A stretch of DNA of 64,000 nucleotides from Bog-793 sp050013835 (GTDB taxonomy: Bacteria; Actinomycetota; Acidimicrobiia; Acidimicrobiales; Bog-793), in contig JBEKEM010000007.1 of assembly GCA_050013835.1 (NCBI GenBank), positions 1-64,000 on the forward strand. The letters run 5' to 3'. Shown piece by piece: positions 43,330 to 52,664 of the stretch; within the stretch, counting starts at the first letter, position 1, and the number at the start of each line of letters is the position of its first letter. The position numbers and the translations under genes are program-made. The notes under the pieces are model-generated. The model had not been told where the DNA came from. It made no database searches and saw nothing but the letters and a program-made list of their open reading frames with translations.

Positions 43330-44451
43330 TCAGCGCAGGAACGACGGCACGTCGAACTCGTCGTCGCCGAGATCGAGGTCGTCGTCGCCGACGGAGAAGG
43401 ACTCCACCGGGTGGTAGCCCTCGGCGCGCCGTCCGTACGGCGCGCCGTAGGCGGGGGCCTCCTCGGCCTCCCGCCCCAGCGGGCCGTAGTCACCCTCGTC
43501 GAAGGTGTCGAAACCCGCCGCGATCACCGTCACGCGTACGGCGTCACCAAGCTCGTCGTCGATCACGCTCCCGAAGATGATGTTGGCGTCCGGGTGGGCG
43601 ATGGCGTGGATCGCCTCGGCCGCCTCGTTCACCTCGAAAAGCCCGAGACTGCTGCCACCGGCGATGTTCAGCACGATCCCGCGCGCCCCGTCAATCGAGG
43701 CCGAGGAGAGCAGCGGGCTCGTGATGGCGTGGTGCGCCGCCGTCAGCGCCCGACCCTCGCCCGAGGCGACGCCGACACCCATGATCGCCGAACCGGCGTC
43801 GTGCATGATCGTGCGCACGTCGGCGAAGTCCGTATTGATGAGACCGGGCATGTTGATGAGGTCAGTGATGCCCTTCACGCCCTGCAACAGGATGTTGTCC
43901 GCCATCTTGAAGGCTTCCACCATCGTCGTGTTCGAGTCGGCGAGCGTCAGCAGCCGCTCGTTCGGGATGACGATCAGCGTGTCGACCTGCTCGCGCAGCC
44001 GCTCGATCCCCTTCTCGGCCTGCATCGCCCGCCGGCGCCCTTCGAAGGCGAAGGGCTTCGTGACGATCGCCACCGTGAGGGCGCCGAGATCGCGCGCCAC
44101 CTCGGCGACGACCGGGGCTCCGCCGGTGCCGGTGCCGCCCCCTTCCCCTGCGGCAATGAACACCATGTCCGCACCCTTCAAGGCCTCGCCGATCTCCTCG
44201 GTGTGGTCGAGGGCGGCGGCGCGGCCGATCTCCGGATCACTGCCGGCGCCGAGCCCGCGGGTCAGCTGGCGGCCGATGTCGAGCTTCAGGTCGGCCTCGC
44301 TGAGCAGGAGCGCCTGCGCGTCCGTGTTGACGGCGACGAACTCCACCCCGCGCAGCTCAGAGTCGATCATGCGGTTCACCGCGTTGACACCGCCGCCGCC
44401 GATCCCGATCACCTTGATCACGGCGATGAAACTCTGAGCTGCCTCGGCCAT
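43330..44451 (-). CDS. ftsZ: Cell division protein FtsZ
   Basis: A 373-residue tubulin-like GTPase that forms the Z-ring. It has KVIGIGGGGVNAVNRMI, the tubulin signature GEGGGTGTGGAPVVAE, the T7 loop region (SVIDDELGDAVRVTVIAAGF) and a C-terminal tail ending DDEFDVPSFLR, which is the conserved peptide that binds SepF and others. ATG 44451 gives the usual MAEAAQSF start; AAGGCAG lies about 10 nt upstream. The 218-nt gap to ftsQ is the largest within the cluster and probably holds a separate ftsZ promoter, though no clear -10/-35 pair could be picked. Confidence 0.98.
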   Translation of the reverse strand: MAEAAQSFIAVIKVIGIGGGGVNAVNRMIDSELRGVEFVAVNTDAQALLLSEADLKLDIGRQLTRGLGAGSDPEIGRAAALDHTEEIGEALKGADMVFIAAGEGGGTGTGGAPVVAEVARDLGALTVAIVTKPFAFEGRRRAMQAEKGIERLREQVDTLIVIPNERLLTLADSNTTMVEAFKMADNILLQGVKGITDLINMPGLINTDFADVRTIMHDAGSAIMGVGVASGEGRALTAAHHAITSPLLSSASIDGARGIVLNIAGGSSLGLFEVNEAAEAIHAIAHPDANIIFGSVIDDELGDAVRVTVIAAGFDTFDEGDYGPLGREAEEAPAYGAPYGRRAEGYHPVESFSVGDDDLDLGDDEFDVPSFLR

Positions 44452-44669
44452 CTGTGACGCTGCCTTCCTGCCACGAACCACGCCCGAGTCAGAGGCTACG
44501 CCCCCGGCGACGACTCAGAGGTCCCGAATCCCGTCTTGTGTGGTCCCCCGACAAACGCTGCGGCGACGATCCTCCGCCACTGCCCCCCAGTCGACCACCG
44601 GCGGACCCCACGGGGGCCACTCGAGCGTCCCAGGCTTGCGAGAGCCAGGCCGACCATAGGACTGGCGTC

Positions 44670-45476
44670 TCATGGGGTCAAGACCGGATCAGACGGTGCA
44701 CGCAGGTCGATTGTGGCAACACCTTGTAGGGAAACCTCGGAAAGCACCGTCGACAGGGCGACCATCTTCTCGGCAAGATCCGTCGCCGGACCCACGATCA
44801 CCCGCGGCGCCCCCTCGAGCACGGCGACGACCCCGAGCCCCGGCGCCACCCTCAGCGTCACGACCCTGCTGGCGAGGCCCGCCGGCAGCGCCGCCCCCGT
44901 GGCGAGGAGCGCCGCCGCCCCCCGCACCCTGCCTCCCGGGGCCGGCGGATCCGCCAGCCCGGCGAGTAGCGCCAGACCGCCGGGCCGCCGGGGCACGTCG
45001 GCGAGCACCCGCCCGGTCACGTCGACGAGCGCGAAGCCGCCCGAGCCGAGCCGCACCGCCGCCACGGGTCGGCGCTCGGTGACGACGACAGCGGCCCCCG
45101 AGGGGAACGAGACGCTCACCGACGCCCGCGCGATCCAGGGCAGCCGCTCGATGGCGTGGGCGTCGGCGAGCGTGTTGACGTCGATGAGTGGTGGGTCGTC
45201 ACCGAGCCCGCCCGCGACGAGGATCTCGGCCCGGGTTGTGTGCACCGCGCCCGAGACGGTCACGTGGCGCGCCGAGACGAGCGGCGAGTGCGCCAGGGCG
45301 AACAACCCGGCGGCGACGGCCACCACGACGGCGACCGTCACGACACCGCGCAGGCGGCGCCGGCCGGCCTGCCGGGCGACGACCACGCGCCGCTCGACGA
45401 TCCGCGGATCGGCCCTCGTCACTCGCTCCTCCCCGCGGGAAGGCTCCGGTGACCGGTGTCGCGGCGGGTTCGTCAC
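44670..45476 (-). CDS. ftsQ: Cell division protein FtsQ/DivIB
   Basis: A 268-residue bitopic division protein. A basic N-terminal part (RRVVVARQAGRRRLRG) is followed by one membrane helix (VVTVAVVVAVAAGLFALA), then the POTRA domain (VSARHVTVSGAVHTTRAEIL and LPWIARASVSVSFPSG). A beta domain with TERRPVAAV follows. It recruits FtsL/FtsB and FtsW-FtsI to the septum. GTG 45476 overlaps the murB stop (GTGA). The C-terminal end is normal and the gene is followed by ftsZ after 218 nt. Confidence 0.93.
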   Translation of the reverse strand: MTNPPRHRSPEPSRGEERVTRADPRIVERRVVVARQAGRRRLRGVVTVAVVVAVAAGLFALAHSPLVSARHVTVSGAVHTTRAEILVAGGLGDDPPLIDVNTLADAHAIERLPWIARASVSVSFPSGAAVVVTERRPVAAVRLGSGGFALVDVTGRVLADVPRRPGGLALLAGLADPPAPGGRVRGAAALLATGAALPAGLASRVVTLRVAPGLGVVAVLEGAPRVIVGPATDLAEKMVALSTVLSEVSLQGVATIDLRAPSDPVLTP

Positions 45477-46399
45477 GGCCCGAACCCCACGAGGCAGATC
45501 TCCGGCTGGAGCTCGACCCCCAGCCGCTCGGTGACGAGCCGGTGCACCTCGCAGATGAGCCCGTAGACGTCGTCGGCCGAGGCGCCCGGGTTCGCCTGGA
45601 TGAAGTTGGCGTGCACGGCCGAGACCCGCGCGCCGCCGATCCGCAGCCCCTTCAGACCCGCCAGCTCGATGAGCCGACCCGCGGAGTCGCCCGGCGGGTT
45701 CTGGAAGACCGAGCCGGCGTTGCGCCCGCCCGGCTGGTTCTGCCGGCGCCAGGCGACGATCCCGGCGATCGTCGCTGCCGGCCCAGCCCGGTCGCCCGGA
45801 TCGAGGGCGAAGCTCGCCGAGACCACCAGCTCCTCGCCCTTCACGGCCGAATGCCGGTAGGCAAAACCGAGCTCGCCCGCGGCGACCGTCCGGTCCGCCC
45901 CGGTCCGGAGGTCAACGAGCCGGGCCGCGACGAGACGGTCCGCCGTCTGCGAACCGTGGCCGCCGGCGTTCATCCGGACCGCCCCCCCGACGGACCCGGG
46001 GATGCCGACCGCCCACTCCATGCCCGTCAGCCCCGCCTGGGCCGTCGCCCGGGCGAGCGCCGGGTAGGCGACCGCGGCTCCGGCCACGACGGTCCCTTCG
46101 TCGGCCACCCGCGTCGCCTCGTAACCGTGGCCGAGCACGACGCACAACCCCGGGAACCCCGCCTCGGCGACGAGCAGGTTGGACCCCCGCCCGAGGACCA
46201 GGACGCCGACACCGCTCTCCGAGACGGCGGCGACCACGGCGCCGAGATCGTCCTCGTCCTCGATCACCGAGAGCAGCGCCGCCGGGCCGCCGAGTCGGTA
46301 GGTCGTGCGGGCGCCGAGGGGGGCGTCCCGCACGGCCCGCGCCCCGAGTTGGGCGGCGGCAGCCTCGACGGCCGGGTCGGTGGCGCGCGCCACCGGCAC
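45473..46399 (-). CDS. murB: UDP-N-acetylenolpyruvoylglucosamine reductase
   Basis: A 308-residue FAD enzyme that reduces UDP-GlcNAc-enolpyruvate to UDP-MurNAc with NADPH. FAD-binding residues are in LGRGSNLLVAEAGF and GIPGSVGGAVRMNAGGHG, the catalytic Ser is in NAGSVFQNP, and the C-terminal Glu is in LQPEICLVG. It lacks the extra Tyr loop, so it is a type II form. GTG 46399 starts right after the murC stop. Its position between murC and ftsQ is usual for Gram-positive clusters. Confidence 0.95.
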   Translation of the reverse strand: MPVARATDPAVEAAAAQLGARAVRDAPLGARTTYRLGGPAALLSVIEDEDDLGAVVAAVSESGVGVLVLGRGSNLLVAEAGFPGLCVVLGHGYEATRVADEGTVVAGAAVAYPALARATAQAGLTGMEWAVGIPGSVGGAVRMNAGGHGSQTADRLVAARLVDLRTGADRTVAAGELGFAYRHSAVKGEELVVSASFALDPGDRAGPAATIAGIVAWRRQNQPGGRNAGSVFQNPPGDSAGRLIELAGLKGLRIGGARVSAVHANFIQANPGASADDVYGLICEVHRLVTERLGVELQPEICLVGFGP

Positions 46400-46401
46400 G
46401 C

Positions 46402-47766
46402 CTAGCCTGCCGACCCGGCGACGAGCTCGCCGGCGAGGCTCGTCAGGTCACCGGCGCCGAGCGTCAGACAGCAGTCCCCCGCCCGCAGGGTCTGCCGCAG
46501 GCGCGCGACGACGTCAGCCCGCTGGGGAAGGTAGCTGACGGCGGCGCCCGGGTGGGCGGCGAGGACGGCGTCGGCGACGAGCTTGCCGGAGATCCCCGGA
46601 CGCGGCACCTCGCCCGCCCCGTAGATGTCGGTGACGATGAGCTCGTCGGCGTCGGCGAAGGCGTCGGCGAATTCGCCCGCCAAGGCGGCGATGCGGGAGT
46701 AGCGGTGCGGCTGGAAGACGCACACGACCCGGCGCCATCCTCCGCGCCTCGCCGTGGCGAGCGCCGCTGCGACCTCGCTCGGCAGGTGGGCGTAGTCGTC
46801 GACGAGCGTCGCGCCTTGCGCCTCGCCGCGGAACTCGAACCGGCGGGCGACGCCGCCGAAGCGCGCCAGCGCCCGCCGCACTGCCTCGAGGTCGGCCCCG
46901 GCGGCCACGGCCGCCGCCGCCGCGCCGGTCGCGTTCAGGGCGTTGTGCCGCCCCGGCACCGGCAGCGAGAGAGGCGTCGTCGTCCCGGGCCCTTCCAGCA
47001 CGAAGCTCACGTCGGAGCGGCCACCGGCGAACTCCGTGATCCGCCACGACGACCCGGCGCCGAACCCGTAGGTCATGGCGCCCGGCGGCGCCAGCTGCGC
47101 CACGCGCGGGTCGTCCCCGAAGACGACCGCCCGCGACGCCGCACCGAGGAAGCGCCCGAAGGCCGCGACGAGGCTCTCGAAGTTCCCGTAGTGGTCGAGG
47201 TGGTCGGGCTCGACGCTCGTCACGACGGCGATCTCCGCCGCCAGCTCGAGGAAGGTCCCGTCGCTCTCGTCGGCCTCGACGACGAGCCACTGGCCCTCGT
47301 CCCACACCGCCCCCGAGCCGATCTCGTTGATCTCCCCGCCGATGATGAACGAGGGCGACAGGCCCGCCTCGACGAGGATGAGCGCCAGCATCGAGCTTGT
47401 CGTCGTCTTGCCGTGGGTCCCCGAGACGGAGATCGTGCGCTTGTGCCGGGTGATCGCCGCGAGCAGCTCTGCCCGCCGGTGCACGACCGTTCCGCGGCGC
47501 GCGGCCTCCGCCACCTCGACGTTCGTCGCCGCCACCGCCGACGAGATCGCCAGGAAGTCCGCCGCCCCGATGTTCGCTCGGTCGTGGCCGATCGCGACCC
47601 GCACCCCCAGCGCCCGCAGCCGCTCCAGCGCCACGCCGTCTTTCAGGTCGCTGCCGCTCACCTCGTGTCCCATCGCGACAAGCACCGTGGCGATCGCGCT
47701 CATCCCGGCACCGCCGATGCCGACGATGTGCACCCGCCGGGGACGGGATAGATCCGGTTCGCTCAC
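46402..47766 (-). CDS. murC: UDP-N-acetylmuramate--L-alanine ligase
   Basis: A 454-residue Mur ligase that adds L-Ala to UDP-MurNAc with ATP. The N-terminal UDP-binding domain has VHIVGIGGAGMSAIATVL, the P-loop is SVSGTHGKTTTSSML, EADESDGTF and the SVEPDHLDHYG box lie in the central domain, and FQPHRYSR is in the C-terminal domain. GTG 47766 overlaps the end of murG (GTGA). Length is typical. Confidence 0.97.
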   Translation of the reverse strand: MSEPDLSRPRRVHIVGIGGAGMSAIATVLVAMGHEVSGSDLKDGVALERLRALGVRVAIGHDRANIGAADFLAISSAVAATNVEVAEAARRGTVVHRRAELLAAITRHKRTISVSGTHGKTTTSSMLALILVEAGLSPSFIIGGEINEIGSGAVWDEGQWLVVEADESDGTFLELAAEIAVVTSVEPDHLDHYGNFESLVAAFGRFLGAASRAVVFGDDPRVAQLAPPGAMTYGFGAGSSWRITEFAGGRSDVSFVLEGPGTTTPLSLPVPGRHNALNATGAAAAAVAAGADLEAVRRALARFGGVARRFEFRGEAQGATLVDDYAHLPSEVAAALATARRGGWRRVVCVFQPHRYSRIAALAGEFADAFADADELIVTDIYGAGEVPRPGISGKLVADAVLAAHPGAAVSYLPQRADVVARLRQTLRAGDCCLTLGAGDLTSLAGELVAGSAG

Positions 47767-48953
47767 TGGCCCTCCTCGCTCGGTGACCGACCCATCGGGG
47801 CGATCGTGTCGTGCGCGACCGGGTTCCCCGTCGCGACCTCGGCGATGAGAGACGCCACGGCGGCGGCGGCGTCACGCCGGCCGACGCGGCGCGCGGCCCG
47901 TCCCATCGCCTCGAGGCGCGCCGGCGCGTCCAGTAGCGCCGTCACCTCGGCGAACAACCGCTCACCCGTCACCGCCTCATCATCGACGAGCAGCGCCCCA
48001 CCGGCGTTGACGAGAAAGGCGGCGTTGCTGCGCTGGTGGTCCGACGGCGCCCCCGGGAGCGGCACGAGGATGCTCGGTGTCCCGATCACCGACAGCTCGG
48101 CGACCGTCGAGGCGCCGGCCCGCGCGACGACGAGGTCGGCGGCTGCGAACAGGTCGGCCAGGCGGTCCTCGTACGGAACGACCCGGTACTCGAGGCCGGC
48201 GAGACCGGCGAGGCCGGCCGTGGCGGCGGCGGATCGCACCTCCTCGAGTGCCCGCGCCCCACAGACGTGGAACACGACGGCGTCGCCCCGCACGGCCAGC
48301 CGCCCGGCGAGGCCGATCGCCGCCTCGTTGAGTCGTCGCGCCCCGAGAGATCCCCCGACGATCCCGACGAGTGCGCCCCGGCCGGCGATGCCGAGGGCGG
48401 CCCGCGACCTCGCCCGCCCACCCGGTGTCCGGTCGACGGCGAGCACCTCCGGCCGCACCGGGGCGCCGGTCACGACCGCCCGCGGCAGCGCCGTCCCGGG
48501 GAAGGCGACAGCGCAGGCCTTGGCGAACCGGCCGATCATCCGGTTCGCCGCCCCCGGGACCGAGTCGACGTTCACGACGACGACCGGGATGCGCCACACG
48601 ACGGCGGCGAGCGAGCAGCCCACGGCCCCGAACCCGCCGACGGCGACGACGACCCGCGGACGGCGGCGGCCCAGCCGGACGAGGGCAACACCGAAGGCGG
48701 CGGCGATGCCGGCGACGGCCGCCACGTTGCGCGGGCTCGGATGGCGCACGACCCCCCGTCCGGGCAGCAACGTCACGGAGAATCCCGCCTCGGGTACGAG
48801 CCGCCGTTCCATGCCGCGACGCGCCCCCACGAACTCGATCGCCCCGGCCTCGTACCCGGCGGCGACGAGGGCCCGGGCGACGGCGATCGCCGGCAGGACG
48901 TGGCCCGCGGTCCCGCCCCCGGTGATCACCACCTCGGCTCGGGCCGTCGTCAC
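47763..48953 (-). CDS. murG: UDP-GlcNAc:undecaprenyl-pyrophosphoryl-MurNAc-pentapeptide transferase (lipid II synthase)
   Basis: A 396-residue GT-B enzyme that makes lipid II from lipid I at the inner membrane face. The N-terminal G loop is VVITGGGTAGHVLPAIAVA, a second G loop is VVAVGGFGAVG, and the C-terminal half has IVGGSLGARRLNEA and ARAGASTVAELSVIGTPSILVPLPGAPSDHQ. It is somewhat longer than usual because of a C-terminal tail. GTG 48953 overlaps the ftsW stop (GTGA), and the end overlaps murC. Confidence 0.95.
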   Translation of the reverse strand: MTTARAEVVITGGGTAGHVLPAIAVARALVAAGYEAGAIEFVGARRGMERRLVPEAGFSVTLLPGRGVVRHPSPRNVAAVAGIAAAFGVALVRLGRRRPRVVVAVGGFGAVGCSLAAVVWRIPVVVVNVDSVPGAANRMIGRFAKACAVAFPGTALPRAVVTGAPVRPEVLAVDRTPGGRARSRAALGIAGRGALVGIVGGSLGARRLNEAAIGLAGRLAVRGDAVVFHVCGARALEEVRSAAATAGLAGLAGLEYRVVPYEDRLADLFAAADLVVARAGASTVAELSVIGTPSILVPLPGAPSDHQRSNAAFLVNAGGALLVDDEAVTGERLFAEVTALLDAPARLEAMGRAARRVGRRDAAAAVASLIAEVATGNPVAHDTIAPMGRSPSEEGQ

Positions 48954-50248
48954 CGCTCCGGTTGCGGCCTGCGCTGCGCGCGTCCCGCGGCGATGGTCGA
49001 GCGGGTCGTCTCCTCCGGCTGGCGGGCGATCCGCACGACCAGCCCGGTGGCGGCGAGCAGGACGACGAGCGACGAGCCGCCCGCCGACACGAACGGGAGC
49101 GGGATGCCCGTCTCCGGCAGGACACCGACCACCCCGCCGATGTTGACGAACGCTTGGACGACGATCCAGGTCGTGACGCCGATGGCGACGAGCGAGGCGA
49201 AGCGGTCCTTGCTGCGCCGCGCGATCCTCAGGCCGAGCCAGCCGATGACGCAGAAGGCGCCCACGACGGCGACCGCCCCGACGAGACCGAAGTTGTTGCC
49301 GATGATGGCGAAGATGAAGTCGGAGTTGGCGTTCGGCAGGTAGCCCCACGCCGCCGGCGACCCGCCGATACCAGTGCCGAACATGTGCCCGGATCCGAGC
49401 GTCATGAGCGACTGGACGGCCTGGTAACCCGTCGTCGAGGCGTGGGCGGACGGGTTCAGCCACGCCGCGAGACGCGCCCTGCCGTACGGCTCGATGAGGA
49501 GGAAGGCGCCGGCTGTGGCGGCGAACAGCCCCACGATCGCGCCCACCTTGCGGAACGGCTCCCCTGCCGCGCAGAGCAGCACGGCGCCGACGGCGACGAT
49601 GACCGCCGCCGTGCCGAGGTCCGGCTGGTGCACGATGAGGATCCCGAAGACGCCGAGCACGATCAGCACGGGGCGCACGACCTGGGAGCGCGGCCCCGTC
49701 CGGCCGGCACGCCGGGCGAGCAGGTCGGCGATGAAAAGCACCACGGCGAACTTGGCGAACTCGGACGGCTGGAGCCGCAACGGCCCAAGATCGATCCAGC
49801 GGGCCGATCCCGCCGTGACCGTGCCGATGCCCCGCACGAGCACTGCCAGCAGCATCCCCCCCGTGGCGAGGAGGAACGGCACCGCCACCCGCCGCCAAAG
49901 CTCCACGCTGCAGTGCGATGCCACGACGAACGTGACGGCGCCGCAGCCCATCCACAGCCCCTGGTGCTCGACCACCGACCAAGGCGAGCCCGTCGTGGCG
50001 ATGGACTCGACCGACGAGGACGAGAGCACCATCACGAGGCCGAGGACGCAGAAACTGACGATGAGGGCCGTGAGCGCGGCCGCGTCGCGACGGGCGGCCG
50101 TCAGCGTCGCCGCGCGCGTTCGCGCCGCCGCGGCCGGTGCCCGACGACCGGTCTCCTGGTCGGCGACAAGGCGCAGCCGGACCGGCTCCCCGAGGGCGCG
50201 GCGCCGAGCTGGCGAGCTGGCGCGGCGCTCGATGACCCCGGTCGCCAC
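48950..50248 (-). CDS. ftsW: SEDS peptidoglycan glycosyltransferase FtsW
   Basis: A 432-residue polytopic polymerase that works with FtsI in septal wall synthesis. About 65 basic/Ala-rich residues precede ten membrane helices. Signature blocks are GSARWIDLGPLRLQPSEFAKFA, HQPDLGTAAVI and GIPLPFVSAGGSSLV; the catalytic Asp is expected in the loop after GSARW and LQPSEF. GTG 50248 lies 2 nt after the murD stop. A short Arg-rich tail ends the protein and overlaps murG. Confidence 0.95.
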   Translation of the reverse strand: MATGVIERRASSPARRRALGEPVRLRLVADQETGRRAPAAAARTRAATLTAARRDAAALTALIVSFCVLGLVMVLSSSSVESIATTGSPWSVVEHQGLWMGCGAVTFVVASHCSVELWRRVAVPFLLATGGMLLAVLVRGIGTVTAGSARWIDLGPLRLQPSEFAKFAVVLFIADLLARRAGRTGPRSQVVRPVLIVLGVFGILIVHQPDLGTAAVIVAVGAVLLCAAGEPFRKVGAIVGLFAATAGAFLLIEPYGRARLAAWLNPSAHASTTGYQAVQSLMTLGSGHMFGTGIGGSPAAWGYLPNANSDFIFAIIGNNFGLVGAVAVVGAFCVIGWLGLRIARRSKDRFASLVAIGVTTWIVVQAFVNIGGVVGVLPETGIPLPFVSAGGSSLVVLLAATGLVVRIARQPEETTRSTIAAGRAQRRPQPER

Positions 50249-50250
50249 GG

Positions 50251-51633
50251 TCAGGCCCCCCCGCGTCCGGCGCCGTCGGTGACGGCGAGCCTGCGCACCT
50301 CGGCCGCGAAGTCGTCGCCCCGGGTCGCGTAGGACTCGTACCAGTCGAACGAGGCGCACGCCGGCGACAGCAGCACCGTGTCGCCGGGTCTTGCCAGCCC
50401 CGCCGCCGCCGCGACCGCCTCGCCCATCGAGGAGGCGGTGATGACCCCGTAGTCGGGGGCGAACGCCGCGGCCACGTCGGCGCCCGCTTCGCCGATGGCG
50501 ACGACGCCGCGCACGACGAGCGCGGCCTGGTCGTCGACGGCGCGGCGCACCGCCGAGAGGTCGAGACCCTTGTTCCTCCCCCCGAGAATGAGGACAACCG
50601 ACTCGAACCCTCGTATTGCCGCCGCCACCGCGGCCGGCGTCGTCGCCTTGGAATCGTCGTAGTACTCGACGCCGTCGACGGTGGCGACATGCGTCAGACG
50701 GTGGGCCGGTGGCTCCGTCACCCGCAGGGCGGCACGGCAGCCGTCCGGAGTGCCGCCCGCCTCGATGGCCGTCGCCAGGGCGGCAAGGGCGTTCAGGCGA
50801 TCATGGGGCAGGTCGCGGGCGAGATCGGCGCTCGTGGCCAGCAAGCCCCCGCCCGGGGCGAGGAAACTCCCGCCCTCGAGGCGATAGCCGTCCCCGGTGG
50901 TGCCGAACGTGACGAGGCGCCCCGCCGACCGCCTCGCGGCGACGATGACGACCGGGTCGTCGCAGTTCGCCACGGCGACGTCCCCGTCGCGCTGGTTGGC
51001 CCAGATTCTCTCCTTGGCAGCCACGTAGTCGTGGTAGGTACGGTGCCAATCGAGATGGTTCTCCGCCACGTTGAGCCAGGCCGCGACGCGCGGGCGGAAC
51101 GACGTGCTGAGGGCGAGCTGAAACGAGGAGACCTCCGCCACCGCCACGTCTGCCTCGCCGCCCGTCACTGTCGAGATGAGCGGCGCGCCGATGTTTCCCG
51201 AGGCCTCGGCCCGCACCCCCGAGGCGACGAGCATCGCCGTCACGAGGATCGTCACCGTCGTCTTGCCGTTGGTCCCCGTCACCGCCACGATCGGGATGGG
51301 CGACAGGCGGTAGGCGAGCTCGATCTCCGAGACGAGCCGGCTCGGCGGAACGAGCGAGAACACGGGATGGCGCGGCGTGACGCCGGGGCTGACGACCACG
51401 AGCTCGCAGCGCCCAACGACGGCGGCGAGCCGGTCGCCGTCCGGTGACGTGACGAGCTCGACGCCGAGCGAGCGCGCCGCCGCCTCGTGCTCGGCGGTCG
51501 GCGCGTCCTCGACGGCGACCACCTGGGTACCTGCCGCGCGCAGCGCGCGCGCCACCGCCTGCCCGGTGACGGCGAAGCCGACGACGGCCACCGGGCCGGT
51601 GACCGACGACGGGACCTTCGCCGGCCCGGTCAC
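50251..51633 (-). CDS. murD: UDP-N-acetylmuramoylalanine--D-glutamate ligase
   Basis: A 460-residue Mur ligase that adds D-Glu to UDP-MurNAc-L-Ala. The N-terminal domain has VAVVGFAVTGQAVARAL, the P-loop is VAVTGTNGKTTVTILV, the central box is NVAENHLDWH, and the C-terminal domain has YYDDSKATTPAAV and LILGGRNKGLDL. GTG 51633 overlaps the mraY stop (GTGA). All landmarks are intact and the length is normal. Confidence 0.97.
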   Translation of the reverse strand: MTGPAKVPSSVTGPVAVVGFAVTGQAVARALRAAGTQVVAVEDAPTAEHEAAARSLGVELVTSPDGDRLAAVVGRCELVVVSPGVTPRHPVFSLVPPSRLVSEIELAYRLSPIPIVAVTGTNGKTTVTILVTAMLVASGVRAEASGNIGAPLISTVTGGEADVAVAEVSSFQLALSTSFRPRVAAWLNVAENHLDWHRTYHDYVAAKERIWANQRDGDVAVANCDDPVVIVAARRSAGRLVTFGTTGDGYRLEGGSFLAPGGGLLATSADLARDLPHDRLNALAALATAIEAGGTPDGCRAALRVTEPPAHRLTHVATVDGVEYYDDSKATTPAAVAAAIRGFESVVLILGGRNKGLDLSAVRRAVDDQAALVVRGVVAIGEAGADVAAAFAPDYGVITASSMGEAVAAAAGLARPGDTVLLSPACASFDWYESYATRGDDFAAEVRRLAVTDGAGRGGA

Positions 51634-52664
51634 AGCAGTGCCTTCACGCCGAGGAAATCGGCGTAGAAGATACCGAGCCCGAGGATCGTGCAGAGCGCGG
51701 AGAAGATCCAGAAGCGCACGATGACCGTCGTCTCCGGCCATCCGGCGAGCTCGAAATGGTGGTGGATCGGCGCCATCCGGAACACCCGGGTGTGGAAGAC
51801 GCGGAAGCTGATCACCTGGATCACGACCGACATCGTCACGACGACGAACAGGCCGCCGAGGACCGGCAGGAGCAGCTGCATGTTCATCTCGATCGCGAGG
51901 CACGCCAGCGCGGCCCCGATCGCCAGCGATCCCGTGTCACCCATGAAGATGCGCGCCGGAGCGGCGTTCCACCACAAAAAGCCCACGCAGGCGCCGGCCA
52001 TGGCGACCGCCACGAGGGCGAGGTCGAGCGCGGCGTGCACGTGGTAGATCTGCACGTGCCGGTACTCCCAGTAGCCGATGAGCGTCAGCCCGGCGAACGT
52101 GAAGGCGCACGCACCGGCGGCGAGCCCATCGAGACCGTCCGTCAGGTTGACGGCGTTCGCCCCCGCCACGACGACGAAGGTCGCCCAGACAACCCACAGA
52201 CCCGTGCTGAGCGCCACGCCGGGCACGCTCGCCCGGGTGAACGAGATCATCGTGCTGGCCTGGGCCCAGTGCTGGATGGCGAGCGCGAAGCCGACGCCGA
52301 CGAGGAGCTGCAGGGCGCTCTTGGCGCGCTTGTTCAGCCCGAGGCTGCGCTGGCGCCGCACCTTCAGCCAGTCGTCGGCCAGGCCGATCGCCCCGGCGGC
52401 GACGATCGCGCACATGGCAAAGCCCCCCGCCCAGGTGAACGAGGTGCTGTTGTCGAGGTGCCCGATGAAGTACCCAGCGGTCGCGGCAAAGACGATGGCG
52501 AGCCCGCCCATCGTCGGCGTGCCCTCCTTCACGATGTGGATCGCCGGACCGTCACGGCGGATCTGCTGGCCGATGCGACGGTCGGCGAGCGACTGCAGCA
52601 GGATCGGCGTGCCGAATCCCGAGATCACCAGGGCGACCGTGCCCGCCATGAAGATCGCGATCAT
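51630..52664 (-). CDS. mraY: Phospho-N-acetylmuramoyl-pentapeptide-transferase
   Basis: A 344-residue membrane enzyme with ten helices that makes lipid I from UDP-MurNAc-pentapeptide and undecaprenyl phosphate. Catalytic blocks are GLADDWLKV (double Asp), NAVNLTDGLDGLA, FMGDTGSLAIGA and the HHHFELAGW histidines. ATG 52664 overlaps the murE stop (ATGA). In nearly all dcw clusters murF lies between murE and mraY; here nothing lies between them. Confidence 0.97.
   Translation of the reverse strand: MIAIFMAGTVALVISGFGTPILLQSLADRRIGQQIRRDGPAIHIVKEGTPTMGGLAIVFAATAGYFIGHLDNSTSFTWAGGFAMCAIVAAGAIGLADDWLKVRRQRSLGLNKRAKSALQLLVGVGFALAIQHWAQASTMISFTRASVPGVALSTGLWVVWATFVVVAGANAVNLTDGLDGLAAGACAFTFAGLTLIGYWEYRHVQIYHVHAALDLALVAVAMAGACVGFLWWNAAPARIFMGDTGSLAIGAALACLAIEMNMQLLLPVLGGLFVVVTMSVVIQVISFRVFHTRVFRMAPIHHHFELAGWPETTVIVRFWIFSALCTILGLGIFYADFLGVKALL

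Noticed and set aside
47763..50690. A single 975-residue protein in the murG frame
   Set aside because: The frame is open upstream by chance through ftsW; MurG begins at GTG 48953 with the family's first motif and a GTGA overlap.
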